A stretch of DNA of 64,000 nucleotides, from assembly GCF_002744735.1 (NCBI RefSeq), contig NZ_KZ319339.1:1054001-1118000 (forward strand). Direction: 5' to 3'. Origin of the DNA: Marinobacter guineae (lineage in GTDB: Bacteria > Pseudomonadota > Gammaproteobacteria > Pseudomonadales > Oleiphilaceae). The notes under the pieces are model-generated. The model did not search any database and was not told the DNA's origin. It saw nothing but the letters and a program-made list of their open reading frames with translations. This document shows, in pieces, positions 31,473 to 40,974 of the stretch (positions are counted from its first letter, which is position 1; each line of letters opens with the position of its first letter). The translations under genes and the position numbers were made by a program.

Positions 31473-32786
31473 ATGGCAAAGAAACCGGTTACCTCCCGAA
31501 GTGGGCGCTTTTTCAAGCTCGCAGGCATGACTGCCTCTGTCGCAGGGCAGTACGCCGGCCAGCGAGCGCGCCGAATGTTCCGAACAGAAAATGACGAAGG
31601 CGCCCAGAGCGAGAGTTACACCCGCATGGCGGACCAGATTGCCGACACCCTAGGAGAGCTCAAGGGCGCAGTCATGAAAGTCGGCCAGATCGCCTCCCAG
31701 ACCCAGGATTTTCTGCCCAAGGAGTTTTCAGACGCCTTGGAGAAGCTGCAGAAAGAAGCGCCTCCAATGCCGTTTGAGGTGATCGTCGAGCAGATTGAGT
31801 CGGAGCTGGGCAAACCGGTTTCCGAACTGTTCGAGTATTTGCAGGAGACACCCTACGCCGCAGCCTCAATCGGCCAGGTGCACCGGGCCCGGCTGCAGGA
31901 CGGTACCGATGTCATCGTAAAAGTTCAGTACCCCGGAGTTGACGAGTCCTGCGATTCCGATCTGAAGCAACTGCGTCTGGCCCTGAAGCTGGGCGGCTTG
32001 CTTAAGATGCCCAAGGAATCGGTTGACCGCTTGTTCGCGGAGATCCGGGAGCGGCTCAAAGAGGAGCTGGACTATGAAAATGAAGCGAGGAATATAGAAC
32101 TCTTCCGCAAATTCCACGAGAACCAGCCCTGGGTCCTGATTCCCTCGGTAGCAGAAAGCCACTCAACCCGTCGCGTGCTGACAATGGAACTGGTCGAGGG
32201 CGACCACGTCAGCAAGGTCAGCAGCGACCGGTACGACCAGGACACCATCAACCTGATCGGCCACCGGATCTTTACCCTGATGGCGGACCAGTTGTTCCGC
32301 TTCCAGTGCATCCACGGCGACCCCCATGCCGGTAATTTCGCCTATCGTCCCGACGGAACCATCATCATGTACGACTTCGGGTGCGTGAAGAAACTGAAAC
32401 CGGAGATTGTCGAGGCTTACCGCAACGCGCTCGTTGCCGCCCTGAATGAGGATTATGAAGCTCTGGACAGCTACCTCATTGACCTCGGCGCCCGGGTCGG
32501 CAGCCAACCAGCCGTGGATGAAGCCTACTACGCCATGTGGCGGGATATTCTTGTAGTGCCGTTCGAGCACGACGAGCCCTACGACTTTGGCGAGTCTGAA
32601 ATTCACAAACGGGTGGCGGCGAAGACGAGTACGGTATTCAAATACCTGGACTTCTTCAAACCGCCGGTGGAAAGCATTTTTATTGACCGGATGATTGCCG
32701 GCCACTACTGGATGCTGAAGCGCCTGGGGGTTCAGGCGGCATTCCGAACGGAACTGCAAAAGTATTTGCAGAAAGCGTCGGGCTGA
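31473..32786 (+). CDS. ABC1/UbiB-type atypical kinase
   Basis: The 437-residue protein carries the ABC1 signature KVGQIASQTQDFLP (KxGQ), an Ala-rich nucleotide loop AAASIGQVHRA, VKVQYPG, and the catalytic HGDPHAGNF and DFGCVKKL. The family (UbiB, COQ8) supports ubiquinone metabolism through ATP binding. It lacks the C-terminal membrane helices of UbiB itself, so it is a paralogue, like those next to AarF-type genes in other proteobacteria. Confidence 0.9.
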   Translation: MAKKPVTSRSGRFFKLAGMTASVAGQYAGQRARRMFRTENDEGAQSESYTRMADQIADTLGELKGAVMKVGQIASQTQDFLPKEFSDALEKLQKEAPPMPFEVIVEQIESELGKPVSELFEYLQETPYAAASIGQVHRARLQDGTDVIVKVQYPGVDESCDSDLKQLRLALKLGGLLKMPKESVDRLFAEIRERLKEELDYENEARNIELFRKFHENQPWVLIPSVAESHSTRRVLTMELVEGDHVSKVSSDRYDQDTINLIGHRIFTLMADQLFRFQCIHGDPHAGNFAYRPDGTIIMYDFGCVKKLKPEIVEAYRNALVAALNEDYEALDSYLIDLGARVGSQPAVDEAYYAMWRDILVVPFEHDEPYDFGESEIHKRVAAKTSTVFKYLDFFKPPVESIFIDRMIAGHYWMLKRLGVQAAFRTELQKYLQKASG

Positions 32787-32835
32787 CGTGCACGCCCCAA
32801 CGCTTCCGCCCCTAGTGATTTTGACAGTGATCAGG

Positions 32836-33240
32836 CTAGGATCTGTCCTTGAGCAAGTCCCGAATCTCCATCAACAACTGCTCCTGGGCAGAGGGCGCTG
32901 GCGGTTCCGCCGGGGTTTCAGCTTCCTTCTTGCGCATACGGTTCAACGCCTTCACCGCCATGAATACTGCGAAGGCGACGATGATGAAATCAAACACTGC
33001 CTGAAAGAACACGCCATAACGTATCGCCACGGCCTCAACGCCCTCCTCGGCGGCTTTGAGGGTGATCATCAGATTCGAGAAATCCACATTACCGATCAGC
33101 ATACCGATCGGCGGCATCAGCACATCCGCCACAAACGACGAAACAATCTTGCCAAACGCCACGCCAATGATAATACCCACCGCCATATCCATGACGTTGC
33201 CCTTTACGGCAAACTCCTTGAACTCTTTCACTATGCTCAT
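32836..33240 (-). CDS. mscL: Large-conductance mechanosensitive channel
   Basis: A 134-residue channel subunit. I chose the ATG at 33240 (AAGGAG 9 nt upstream), giving the canonical [22 protein letters not shown] start; the frame runs 18 codons further upstream. TM1 includes [18 protein letters not shown]2 the [17 protein letters not shown] segment, and a charged C-terminal helix follows. It releases solutes during hypo-osmotic shock. Confidence 0.97.
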   Translation of the reverse strand: MSIVKEFKEFAVKGNVMDMAVGIIIGVAFGKIVSSFVADVLMPPIGMLIGNVDFSNLMITLKAAEEGVEAVAIRYGVFFQAVFDFIIVAFAVFMAVKALNRMRKKEAETPAEPPAPSAQEQLLMEIRDLLKDRS

Positions 33241-33365
33241 CGCACACATCTCCTTGAATGTCAGACCCTGTTGGCCCACATACAGCGAGGGCACGCCAGC
33301 TCAGGCGTAATCTGAGTGTAGTGTATGGATGAAAAAAGAATAAAGGATGGTCGCGGGTATCGCGT

Positions 33366-34043
33366 TCAGCGCAGGCCTGCAACCCAATCGGCCATACCCT
33401 CGCAGGCCCCCTTGCGGATCACCCGGGCACGGGAAACCGAAGCCGGCTCACCTGGGTCAATGACAGTAACGTGCACTTCCCTGTCCACTTCATAAATCAG
33501 CCCGGCCGCAGGATAGACCTGAAGAGATGTACCGACGATCAGCAGATGATCCGCGGTGCGGACGATCTCGGCGGCTTTTTCCAGCATGGGCACTTCCTCA
33601 CCGAACCAGACAATATGGGGGCGCAGCTGGGCGCCCCGCTCGCAGGTATCACCGGGGTTTATATCCCGATACCCGATGTCATACACCAGTTCGGGATACC
33701 GTGAACTGCGGGCCTTGGTGAGCTCGCCGTGAAGATGAATCACGTTGCTGGCACCACCCCGTTCATGGAGATCGTCCACGTTCTGGGTAACCACGGTTAC
33801 CCGATAGCGCTTCTCCAGTTCTGCCAGCAGCCGATGCGCTTGGTTGGGTTGTGCAGATTGGAGCTGGCGGCGGCGCTCGTTGTAAAACCGCAACACCAGC
33901 TCCTGGTTCCGGGCAAAGGCTTCCGGTGTGGCCACATCGTAAACACTGTGCTGTTCCCACAGACCGCCGTTATCCCTGAAGGTGGAAAGACCGCTCTCAG
34001 CGCTGATTCCGGCGCCTGTCAGTACAACGATGTGATCCTGCAT
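33366..34043 (-). CDS. cobB: Sirtuin-type protein deacylase, class III
   Basis: A 225-residue SIR2 enzyme: GAGISAESGLSTFRD, TQNVDDLH, catalytic His105 in HLHGEL, and the GTSLQVYPAAGL NAD site. Tyr54 and Arg57 (FYNER) match the pair that favours succinyl/malonyl-lysine in SIRT5-like enzymes. The four zinc Cys of most sirtuins are missing; only one Cys is present in that region. The start codon shares bases with the stop of the upstream gene (TGATG), so translation is probably coupled. Confidence 0.9.
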   Translation of the reverse strand: MQDHIVVLTGAGISAESGLSTFRDNGGLWEQHSVYDVATPEAFARNQELVLRFYNERRRQLQSAQPNQAHRLLAELEKRYRVTVVTQNVDDLHERGGASNVIHLHGELTKARSSRYPELVYDIGYRDINPGDTCERGAQLRPHIVWFGEEVPMLEKAAEIVRTADHLLIVGTSLQVYPAAGLIYEVDREVHVTVIDPGEPASVSRARVIRKGACEGMADWVAGLR

Positions 34044-35482
34044 CAGTCGAAAATCTTGCCCGGGTTCATGATGCCGTTCGGGTCGAACACCTGCTTGATT
34101 CCTTTCAGATAAGCGATTTCAGCCTCACTGCGGGTGTACTTCAGATAGGGCTTCTTGGTCATGCCAACCCCATGCTCGGCTGAGACGCTGCCCTGGTAGC
34201 GCTCAACAATCTCGAACACCCACTTGTTCACCTGTTGGCACTTCTCGAAAAAGTCCTCCTTGGCCATATCCTCCGGTTTGAGGATATTCAGGTGCAGGTT
34301 ACCGTCACCGATATGGCCAAACCAGATGATCTCGAAATCCGGGTAATGCTCGGTGACCACCTCGTCAATTTCCTGCAGGAAACCGGGAACCTTGGACACC
34401 ACCACGGAAATGTCGTTCTTGTAGGGTGTGCGGGGCGCAATGGATTCGGAAATCCGCTCCCGCAGCTGCCACAGGTTCTGGGCCTGGGTTTCGCTCTGGC
34501 TGATGACACCATCCAGCACCCAGCCGTTCTCCACGCATTGCTCGAACAGCCCCATGGCATCGTCCATGACCTGGTCGGAGACCGCTTCGAACTCCAGGAG
34601 CGCGTAGTACGGTGCCTCTGTCTCGAACGGTGCCTGCACCTGGCCGTGGGCCAGAACATGGCCCATGGCCTGATGGGAAAAGAACTCATAGGCGGTGAGA
34701 TCGATCTTCTTCTGGAAGGTCTGCAACACATCCATGGTGTTGGTCAGGTCATTCAGGCCAAGAACCAGTACCGTCAGGTTATCCGGCTTGCGGGAAAGCT
34801 TCATGGTGGCTTCGGTGATGAAGCCCAGGGTGCCTTCCGCACCGATAAACAGATGCCGTAGATCGTACCCGGTGTTGTTCTTTTCCAGATCCTTGTTCAG
34901 ATCAAGGATGTCGCCCTTACCGGTCACCACTTTCAGGCCGGCAACCCAGTCCCGGCTCATGCCATAGCGGATGACCTTGATACCACCTGCGTTGGTGGAG
35001 AGATTACCACCGAGCTGACTGGAGCCTGCGGAGGCGAAATCGACCGGGTAATAGAGGCCGTTGTCCTCGGCCGCATTCTGCAACTGCTCAGTCACAACGC
35101 CGGCCTGACAACGAACCGTACGGTCACTGGCGTTGAAGTCCAGAATCCGGTTCATGTTGTCGAACGCCACAACCACCTCGCCGTTAGCGGCCACAGCGCC
35201 GGCACTCAGACCCGTCCGACCGCCTGAGGGCACCAGAGCCACCTGATTCTCGTTGGCAAACATCACCAGCGCCTGAACCTGTTCCGTGGTCTTGGGCAAC
35301 ACAATCGCCAGGGGCTTGGGCGGATAAATCCGGGTCCAGTCCTTGCCGTAGGTGTCCAGATCCGCCGGGTCGGTCAGTACTTTTCCGGGGGCATCGCCGG
35401 AGGCCATCAGGTCTTTGAGGGAAGCAATGATCTGTTCGGAATTCATGGATTCGTCAGTCTCGTCAGGTTTGGGCCGGGGCAT
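34043..35482 (-). CDS. FAD-linked D-2-hydroxyglutarate dehydrogenase
   Basis: A 479-residue flavoprotein of the GlcD/LldE type with a PCMH FAD domain (about 50-225; PSGGRTGLSAGAVA, GGNLSTNAGG) and a C-terminal domain ending SAEHGVGMTKKPYL. D-lactate dehydrogenase is possible, but the gene is divergent from serA. In Pseudomonas the D-2-hydroxyglutarate dehydrogenase beside serA re-oxidises the D-2-hydroxyglutarate that SerA makes. Met13 is an alternative start; neither start has a clear ribosome site. Confidence 0.85.
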   Translation of the reverse strand: MPRPKPDETDESMNSEQIIASLKDLMASGDAPGKVLTDPADLDTYGKDWTRIYPPKPLAIVLPKTTEQVQALVMFANENQVALVPSGGRTGLSAGAVAANGEVVVAFDNMNRILDFNASDRTVRCQAGVVTEQLQNAAEDNGLYYPVDFASAGSSQLGGNLSTNAGGIKVIRYGMSRDWVAGLKVVTGKGDILDLNKDLEKNNTGYDLRHLFIGAEGTLGFITEATMKLSRKPDNLTVLVLGLNDLTNTMDVLQTFQKKIDLTAYEFFSHQAMGHVLAHGQVQAPFETEAPYYALLEFEAVSDQVMDDAMGLFEQCVENGWVLDGVISQSETQAQNLWQLRERISESIAPRTPYKNDISVVVSKVPGFLQEIDEVVTEHYPDFEIIWFGHIGDGNLHLNILKPEDMAKEDFFEKCQQVNKWVFEIVERYQGSVSAEHGVGMTKKPYLKYTRSEAEIAYLKGIKQVFDPNGIMNPGKIFD

Positions 35483-35636
35483 CTTGCAACAGGAATCACA
35501 GACAGTTGATTCAGGTAAACCGGCGCGCTGTGAAAGTCTGCGTTTATGGTATCATACCGCCCCTGTTCTGTGAGCCAGCCCTGACGATCACTGGCCACGG
35601 GTCATTTCACGTGACGAAAGGTTCGGAAGCAAGCCC

Positions 35637-36866
35637 ATGTCAAATACGTCTCTTGAGAAGAGCAAAATCCGGATCCTGCTGCTGGAAGGTGTGCATCAAT
35701 CTGCCATTGATACCCTGAATGCTGCGGGCTACACCAACATCGAGTATCTGACTCACTCGCTGGCTGAGGAAGACCTGATTGAGAAGATTGCCGATGCGCA
35801 CTTCGTCGGGATTCGGTCTCGTACCCAGCTGACCGAGAAAGTATTTGAATCCGCCAGGAAGCTGGTGGCTGTGGGCTGTTTCTGCATCGGCACCAATCAG
35901 GTTGACCTGCAGGCGGCCACGCGTCGGGGCGTTGCGGTATTTAACGCGCCCTTCTCCAATACCCGTAGCGTTGCAGAACTGGTTCTGGCCCAGGCGATCC
36001 TGCTGCTGCGGGGCGTGCCTGAGAAGAATGCCAAGGCCCATCGCGGCGAATGGCAGAAGTCTGCCAAGGACAGCTACGAAATCCGCGGCAAGAAGCTCGG
36101 CATTATCGGCTATGGCAACATCGGCACCCAGTTCAGTGTCCTGGCCGAAGGCCTGGGCATGGATGTGTATTTCTACGATGTGGTTTCCAAGCTGTCGATC
36201 GGCAACGCTACCCAGGTGGGCACCCTGCAGGAACTCCTCAACATTGCCGATGTGGTCAGCCTGCACGTGCCCGAAACCCCGGCTACCAAGTACATGTTCA
36301 AGGCCGAGCAGTTCGCCCAGATGAAGCCCGGCAGCATCCTGATGAATGCCTCCCGCGGCACCGTTGTCGACATCGACGCCCTTGCCGACGCCCTGGGTAG
36401 CGGCAAGCTTCTGGGTGCAGCCATCGATGTGTTCCCGGTTGAACCGAAGTCCAATGACGAAGAGTTTGTCTCTCCGCTGCGGGAGTTCGATAACGTCATC
36501 CTGACCCCGCACGTGGGCGGCTCCACCATTGAAGCCCAGGAGAACATCGGTCGCGAAGTGGCGGAAAAACTGGCCATGTACAGCGACAACGGCACGTCGG
36601 TATCTTCGGTGAACTTCCCGGAAGTTGCGCTGCCGTCACACCCCAACCAGCACCGTTTGCTGCACATTCACGAGAACGTGCCCGGTGTGATGTCGGAGAT
36701 CAACCGGGTATTCTCGGAAAATGGCATCAACGTGTGCGGTCAGTACCTGCAGACCAAGGAAGACATCGGTTATGTCGTGGTTGATGTGGACAAGGCCTAC
36801 GGCGAGCTGGCACTGGAGAAGCTGCTTAAGGTGAAAGGAACGATTCGCTGTCGCGTTTTGTTCTGA
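35637..36866 (+). CDS. serA: D-3-phosphoglycerate dehydrogenase
   Basis: The 409-residue enzyme catalyses the first step of serine synthesis. GYGNIGTQFSVLAEGLGM binds NAD; NASRGTVVDIDAL and HVGGSTIEAQENIG carry the catalytic region. The C-terminal 75 residues form an ACT domain (HENVPGVMSEIN) for serine feedback. This is the short E. coli type, which also reduces 2-oxoglutarate to D-2-hydroxyglutarate and fits the divergent dehydrogenase. An intrinsic terminator follows. Confidence 0.97.
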   Translation: MSNTSLEKSKIRILLLEGVHQSAIDTLNAAGYTNIEYLTHSLAEEDLIEKIADAHFVGIRSRTQLTEKVFESARKLVAVGCFCIGTNQVDLQAATRRGVAVFNAPFSNTRSVAELVLAQAILLLRGVPEKNAKAHRGEWQKSAKDSYEIRGKKLGIIGYGNIGTQFSVLAEGLGMDVYFYDVVSKLSIGNATQVGTLQELLNIADVVSLHVPETPATKYMFKAEQFAQMKPGSILMNASRGTVVDIDALADALGSGKLLGAAIDVFPVEPKSNDEEFVSPLREFDNVILTPHVGGSTIEAQENIGREVAEKLAMYSDNGTSVSSVNFPEVALPSHPNQHRLLHIHENVPGVMSEINRVFSENGINVCGQYLQTKEDIGYVVVDVDKAYGELALEKLLKVKGTIRCRVLF

Positions 36867-36881
36867 TCAGAACCCGTAAAC

Positions 36882-36913
36882 AAAAAACCGGAGCACATGC
36901 TCCGGTTTTTTGT
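36882..36913. terminator. Bidirectional intrinsic terminator
   Basis: ACCGGAGCA and TGCTCCGGT pair perfectly over a CA loop, with A-run on the left and T-run on the right. It serves serA (plus) and the convergent OmpA-like gene (minus). Confidence 0.93.
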
Positions 36914-36949
36914 GGCCGTTTTTTACGTGACCCAATGCCACCTGGCCCC

Positions 36950-37606
36950 TTATTGCATAGGAACGAGGGTCAGCTCAACACGACGGTTCTGCTCCCGGCC
37001 GGAAGCCGTATCGTTTGAAGCAACAGGATAACGCTCACCGTAACCCACCGCGCGTGTGCGCTTGGGCTCAATGCCCTGGTTCATCAGAAAGTCCCTGACT
37101 GAGGACGCCCGACGCTCGCTGAGCAACTGGTTGTAGCTGTCTGAGCCTGAGCTGTCAGTGTGCCCTTCGATCTGGATAATCGTCTTGTCATACTCCCTCA
37201 GCACCAGAGCCACAGACTCCAGGGTTCCGCTGAAAGAAGATTTGATGCTGGACTCATTCAGATCAAAGGTAATATTACCCGGCATCACCAGCTCGATCTC
37301 GTCGCCATTACGAACCACGCGAACACCCGTGCCCTCAAGCTGGCGCCGAAGCTCGGCTTCCTGCTTGTCCATGTAATAGCCGACGCCGCCACCGATAGCC
37401 GCACCGCCGGCCGCACCAATCAGCGCACCTTTACCCCGGTCACTACTACTTGAAGTCGCTGCCCCGATTGCGGCGCCGCCAATTGCGCCAATAATGCTGC
37501 CCTTGGTCGCACTCGACGTTTTCTCCTCGCCGGTGTATGGGTCATAGGTCATACAACCGCCAAGACCAACAGTTGCCACCGCAAACGCAAGAATTGTCTT
37601 TTTCAC
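36950..37606 (-). CDS. OmpA-family lipoprotein with glycine zipper
   Basis: A 218-residue lipoprotein: lipobox LGGC (Cys18), then a glycine-zipper region (GSIIGAIGGAAIGAA, GALIGAAGGAAIGGG) and a C-terminal OmpA domain (GHTDSSGSDSYNQLLSERR) that binds peptidoglycan. It matches the YiaD-like family. It probably tethers the outer membrane to the cell wall; the zipper may insert into or contact the membrane. Confidence 0.92.
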   Translation of the reverse strand: MKKTILAFAVATVGLGGCMTYDPYTGEEKTSSATKGSIIGAIGGAAIGAATSSSSDRGKGALIGAAGGAAIGGGVGYYMDKQEAELRRQLEGTGVRVVRNGDEIELVMPGNITFDLNESSIKSSFSGTLESVALVLREYDKTIIQIEGHTDSSGSDSYNQLLSERRASSVRDFLMNQGIEPKRTRAVGYGERYPVASNDTASGREQNRRVELTLVPMQ

Positions 37607-37642
37607 TACTTTCTCCTGTGCCTGATTATCTCGGCTGCCCCT

Positions 37643-38650
37643 TTAGCGGGTGTCTGCTGCCGAGTTCGTGAATGTACCAATAATGGTATTGAATACGGTT
37701 GCCTGTAAATCCTGAGCTTCGTTCACAAGATGATGACGTCCGTCAGGGATTCTCAGTTCCTCCACAGAGGAAAATTTGTTCCGGATAATGCGCAGATTGT
37801 GCTGCCAGTCTACCGTGAGATCCTTTTCACCCTGCACCACCGTCACCGGAAAGTCGACGGGCCTGGCGGATTCAATGTGCGGAACCCATTTCCGAAGGGC
37901 ACTCACCCAGTCGACATGGACGGCTCGGGCCTGGAGCGGGTCGTGTTCCCGCAGAAATCGAAGGAACCTGGTGTTGCCGCTGTTCTCTGCAAACACCCGT
38001 CGCCAGCTGGATAGAAAAGGTTTTACCAGACTATGGAGCGTTTTGGCTCCGAGCCAGCCCATGGGCCTGATCAGCGGCGCCAGCAATACCACTTTGCGGA
38101 AATCAGACGAGGTCTGATCGTGTTGGTTGGATAACAGGTAGTCGATCAGAATCGCACCACCGGTGCTCTGCCCGACCGCAAACCACGGCTCACGGACCTT
38201 GCCCCTCGCCTGCGCAATCACGTCTGCCAGAACCCCCTGATACTCCAGAAAGCTGCCAATCGCCGCCGGTGTGCCGCTGGACAGGCCATGGCCCGGCTGA
38301 TCGTAGGCCAGTACGTCAAATCCCGCTCCAATGCACCGTTCAATCAACTGGCTGTATAGTCCGACATGATCGAAGTATCCGTGCAGGATAAACACCGTGC
38401 CCCGGCCCGGCTTCGAGTCCGGGAGCCGGAAATAGTGCACCATAACCTCGTGACCACCCGCTTTGACATAGCCCTGATGGTAATTGACCTCAGGATGCTC
38501 GACCCAGAGATCAAGGCCGTAAAAACGGCAGTAGGCAACCATCTCCTCACGGAGTTCCCGTGAGTGAGCAGGATCAAATGGTTCGAGCCTGTCCAGAAGC
38601 GAGTGTCTGTCCCAATCCGGTATTTCTATGGTATCTGTTTTCCAGTACAC
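37643..38650 (-). CDS. Alpha/beta hydrolase, lysophospholipase-like
   Basis: A 335-residue alpha/beta hydrolase with the nucleophile elbow VGQSTGGA and the oxyanion-side FILHGYFDHVGLY motif of the Hydrolase_4/monoacylglycerol lipase group. Candidate acid and His are in VTVVQGEKDLTVDW and PDGRHHLVNE. There is no signal peptide. The substrate is probably a lipid ester. It ends 36 bp before the OmpA-like gene on the same strand. Confidence 0.85.
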   Translation of the reverse strand: MYWKTDTIEIPDWDRHSLLDRLEPFDPAHSRELREEMVAYCRFYGLDLWVEHPEVNYHQGYVKAGGHEVMVHYFRLPDSKPGRGTVFILHGYFDHVGLYSQLIERCIGAGFDVLAYDQPGHGLSSGTPAAIGSFLEYQGVLADVIAQARGKVREPWFAVGQSTGGAILIDYLLSNQHDQTSSDFRKVVLLAPLIRPMGWLGAKTLHSLVKPFLSSWRRVFAENSGNTRFLRFLREHDPLQARAVHVDWVSALRKWVPHIESARPVDFPVTVVQGEKDLTVDWQHNLRIIRNKFSSVEELRIPDGRHHLVNEAQDLQATVFNTIIGTFTNSAADTR

Positions 38651-38700
38651 GTAGAGTTAAACGCCTGTCATGGATGAGTTATAAGTTTTCGGCTCTCAAT

Positions 38701-38733
38701 CCTAACCTATAGCGGGCCTAACCCATAGCGAGG
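38701..38733 (+). repeat. Tandem imperfect 16-17 bp repeat
   Basis: CCTAACCTATAGCGGG is followed directly by CCTAACCCATAGCGAGG. The pair lies in the 94-bp divergent gap between two hydrolase genes, 12 bp before the second one, so it could be an operator or simply a small duplication. Confidence 0.6.
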
Positions 38734-38744
38734 GTATACCACAG

Positions 38745-39638
38745 ATGTTGCAACAGCTTCTCGAGACGGGGTTGCGCCAGACTATGAACTGCCTGGTAAA
38801 GCCAGTGCTCAACCCGACCGTTCCGGTTTCACTCCAGAGAAGAATTGTCCGCCAGGCTTATCGCAGTTCGATACCACCGCGGGGCGCCCGGTTTCAGAAA
38901 ACCACCGTTGGCGGAATACCGGCAACCCGGACAACTTTCGGAAGCGACCCTCACGGGGCAGTGCTGTACCTGCACGGTGGTGGCTACATCATCGGATCCT
39001 CTGCCACCCATCGTGGAATTACCGGGCACCTGGCCAAAACCAGTGGTTGCGCCGTGGTTGCGCCCGATTACCGGCTGGCGCCCGAACACCCCTTCCCCGC
39101 AGCACTGGATGATGCCGAAGCCTGCTGGTCTGGCCTGCTTGAAGAGGGTTACAAGCCGGAGCAGATTGCCGTCGCTGGCGATTCGGCGGGAGGCGGACTC
39201 ACTGTTGCTCTGGCCATGCGCCTGCGGGACCAGGGGCTGCCACTGCCGACGTCACTGATCGTGTTTTCACCCTGGGTTGACCTGACCCAGGAACACCTTT
39301 ACGCGCCGGAATGTGAACCGGTATTGCAGCCAGCCTGGACCAGTAAGGCTGCCAGGCTTTATGCCGGCCAGGAGCCGTTGACGAACCCCCTGATATCACC
39401 GGTCTTTGGTGACCTGAGCGGCCTGCCCCCTTTGCTGATTCAGGTGGGCAGCCAGGAAATCCTCCTGAACGATGCCGAACGGCTGGCTGATGTGGCGAAA
39501 CGGGATGACGTCGAAACACGGATCGAGGTATTCAATAGCCTCTGGCACGTGTTCCAGGTGCACAGTGGCCAACTGGAGCGGGCGACCGCTGCCATGGAAA
39601 CTGCCGGGGAACACATCAAACGACATCTGGCAGGCTGA
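38745..39638 (+). CDS. Alpha/beta hydrolase, hormone-sensitive lipase type
   Basis: A 297-residue esterase of family IV: oxyanion motif [11 protein letters not shown], nucleophile GDSAGGG, and late [12 protein letters not shown] and WHVFQ supplying the acid and His. No signal peptide, so probably cytoplasmic. Likely hydrolyses short to medium acyl esters. Its last 23 bp overlap the convergent GIY-YIG gene. Confidence 0.9.
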   Translation: MLQQLLETGLRQTMNCLVKPVLNPTVPVSLQRRIVRQAYRSSIPPRGARFQKTTVGGIPATRTTFGSDPHGAVLYLHGGGYIIGSSATHRGITGHLAKTSGCAVVAPDYRLAPEHPFPAALDDAEACWSGLLEEGYKPEQIAVAGDSAGGGLTVALAMRLRDQGLPLPTSLIVFSPWVDLTQEHLYAPECEPVLQPAWTSKAARLYAGQEPLTNPLISPVFGDLSGLPPLLIQVGSQEILLNDAERLADVAKRDDVETRIEVFNSLWHVFQVHSGQLERATAAMETAGEHIKRHLAG

Positions 39639-39894
39639 GCTCGCCCCGGGCCAATGCTTCTTTCCGGGGTCGGGTCCACTGCTTGATATGCCATTCCAGC
39701 CGTGAAGCCCGGCTTCTGTCTCCGGCCTCTGCGCTGAACACCAATTCCAGTGGCCCTTTGCCTCTCAGACTCCGTGCCCCTTTGGGCGCACCAGCCTGAT
39801 GTTCGCTGAAGCGCCGTTCAACATCGGTGGTTATACCGGTATAGAGCGAACCCCGAGCTGTCCGCACCATGTAGACAAACCAGCTAGCTGCCAA
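39616..39894 (-). CDS. GIY-YIG nuclease superfamily protein (UPF0213)
   Basis: A 92-residue single-domain protein with [31 protein letters not shown], the GIY-YIG signature with Arg and conserved Tyr residues. The start is TTG at 39894; the next ATG would cut into the first strand. GAGG lies 9 nt upstream, and the start overlaps the end of the transporter gene, so coupling is likely. YhbQ-type proteins of this size may cut DNA; the role is unclear. Confidence 0.88.
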   Translation of the reverse strand: MAASWFVYMVRTARGSLYTGITTDVERRFSEHQAGAPKGARSLRGKGPLELVFSAEAGDRSRASRLEWHIKQWTRPRKEALARGELSLPDVV

Positions 39895-40792
39895 GGGTCA
39901 GGGCCTCTTCCCGGACCTTCACTTTTTTCTGCTGGATCCAGAGCCCCATCATGATCAGGACCAACCCGATGTAAGTCGAGTGCAGGATCTGCTCGTCCAG
40001 AATAAAATAGATGAACACCAGCGAAAGGAACGGTGAGATAAAAATCAGGTTGCTGACCTTCGAGGTGTTTTCCGCCTTCTTCATGGCGTAGGACCACAGC
40101 ACAAAAGCAATGCCCATCTCAAACACACCGACATAGACCGCAGCGGCCAGAGACGTTCCGATGGAAAAGGTCAGGCCTTCCGTCCACCAGCAAATCATCA
40201 GAATCACCGGTAGCCCGCACAGAAAATTCAGGAACAGGCCAACCACCGGATCCCGGGTGTCACGGGTGGCAATAATCCAGTAGGACGCCCAGACCACTGT
40301 ACTGCCAAGTGCGAGAGCAACCCCGAGCGGATCCTCGAAACTGAGGGACGTTACGGCCCCGCGGGTGGCAATCACCACCACCCCGGCATAACAGACCAGG
40401 CCCGCTACAATATCCAGTTTGCGCAGCCGATGCCCCAGAAACGGTACCGACAGATAGGCCAGCACCAGGGCCCAGGTATAGTTCAGCGGTTGCGCTTCCT
40501 GGGCAGGCAACCGGTCAAAGGCTCCGAACAACAAAAAATAGTACAGGCAGGGATTAATCAGCCCCATACCAAAGGACTGGGCGTACTGTCTGCGACTGAG
40601 TGAAAACACCAGATGCCACCGACCCTGAAGCATCAGGATAATGGCCATCACAACCACCGACGCGCTGCAGGCAATCAGCAGCATCTGGACAGGAGCCAGC
40701 TCCCGCAGGGAAAGCTTGAACGCGGTTGCCACTGTGGACCATAAAAGCACAGTGCCGAGACCATACAGCATGGCCTGTTTCTGGTTCTTCAT
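39884..40792 (-). CDS. DMT-family (EamA) transporter
   Basis: A 302-residue membrane protein with about ten helices in two EamA repeats; each repeat has the usual Pro- and Gly-rich helices. AGGAGG lies 6 nt before the ATG. Such proteins often export amino acids or other small metabolites. The substrate cannot be told here. It overlaps the GIY-YIG gene by 11 bp. Confidence 0.85.
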   Translation of the reverse strand: MKNQKQAMLYGLGTVLLWSTVATAFKLSLRELAPVQMLLIACSASVVVMAIILMLQGRWHLVFSLSRRQYAQSFGMGLINPCLYYFLLFGAFDRLPAQEAQPLNYTWALVLAYLSVPFLGHRLRKLDIVAGLVCYAGVVVIATRGAVTSLSFEDPLGVALALGSTVVWASYWIIATRDTRDPVVGLFLNFLCGLPVILMICWWTEGLTFSIGTSLAAAVYVGVFEMGIAFVLWSYAMKKAENTSKVSNLIFISPFLSLVFIYFILDEQILHSTYIGLVLIMMGLWIQQKKVKVREEALTLGS

Positions 40793-40974
40793 TCACGGCC
40801 TCCTGCCGGCGACAGGTAAATCATGGTATTACTCCCCTCAGGTCCAGGCTGGCCCTTGATCAGTTTTGGCGACAGTGTAATGCAATCACTCCCTGTTACC
40901 CACGGCAGCGAGCATTCTTGTGTTACCTTGTATATCAAAATCAAACAAGGATTGAGAGAACTGGGGTCCCCGTT

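Noticed and set aside
40726..40974. 83-codon upstream extension of the DctP frame
   Set aside because: It overlaps the divergent transporter start and precedes a clear lipoprotein signal sequence at 40975.
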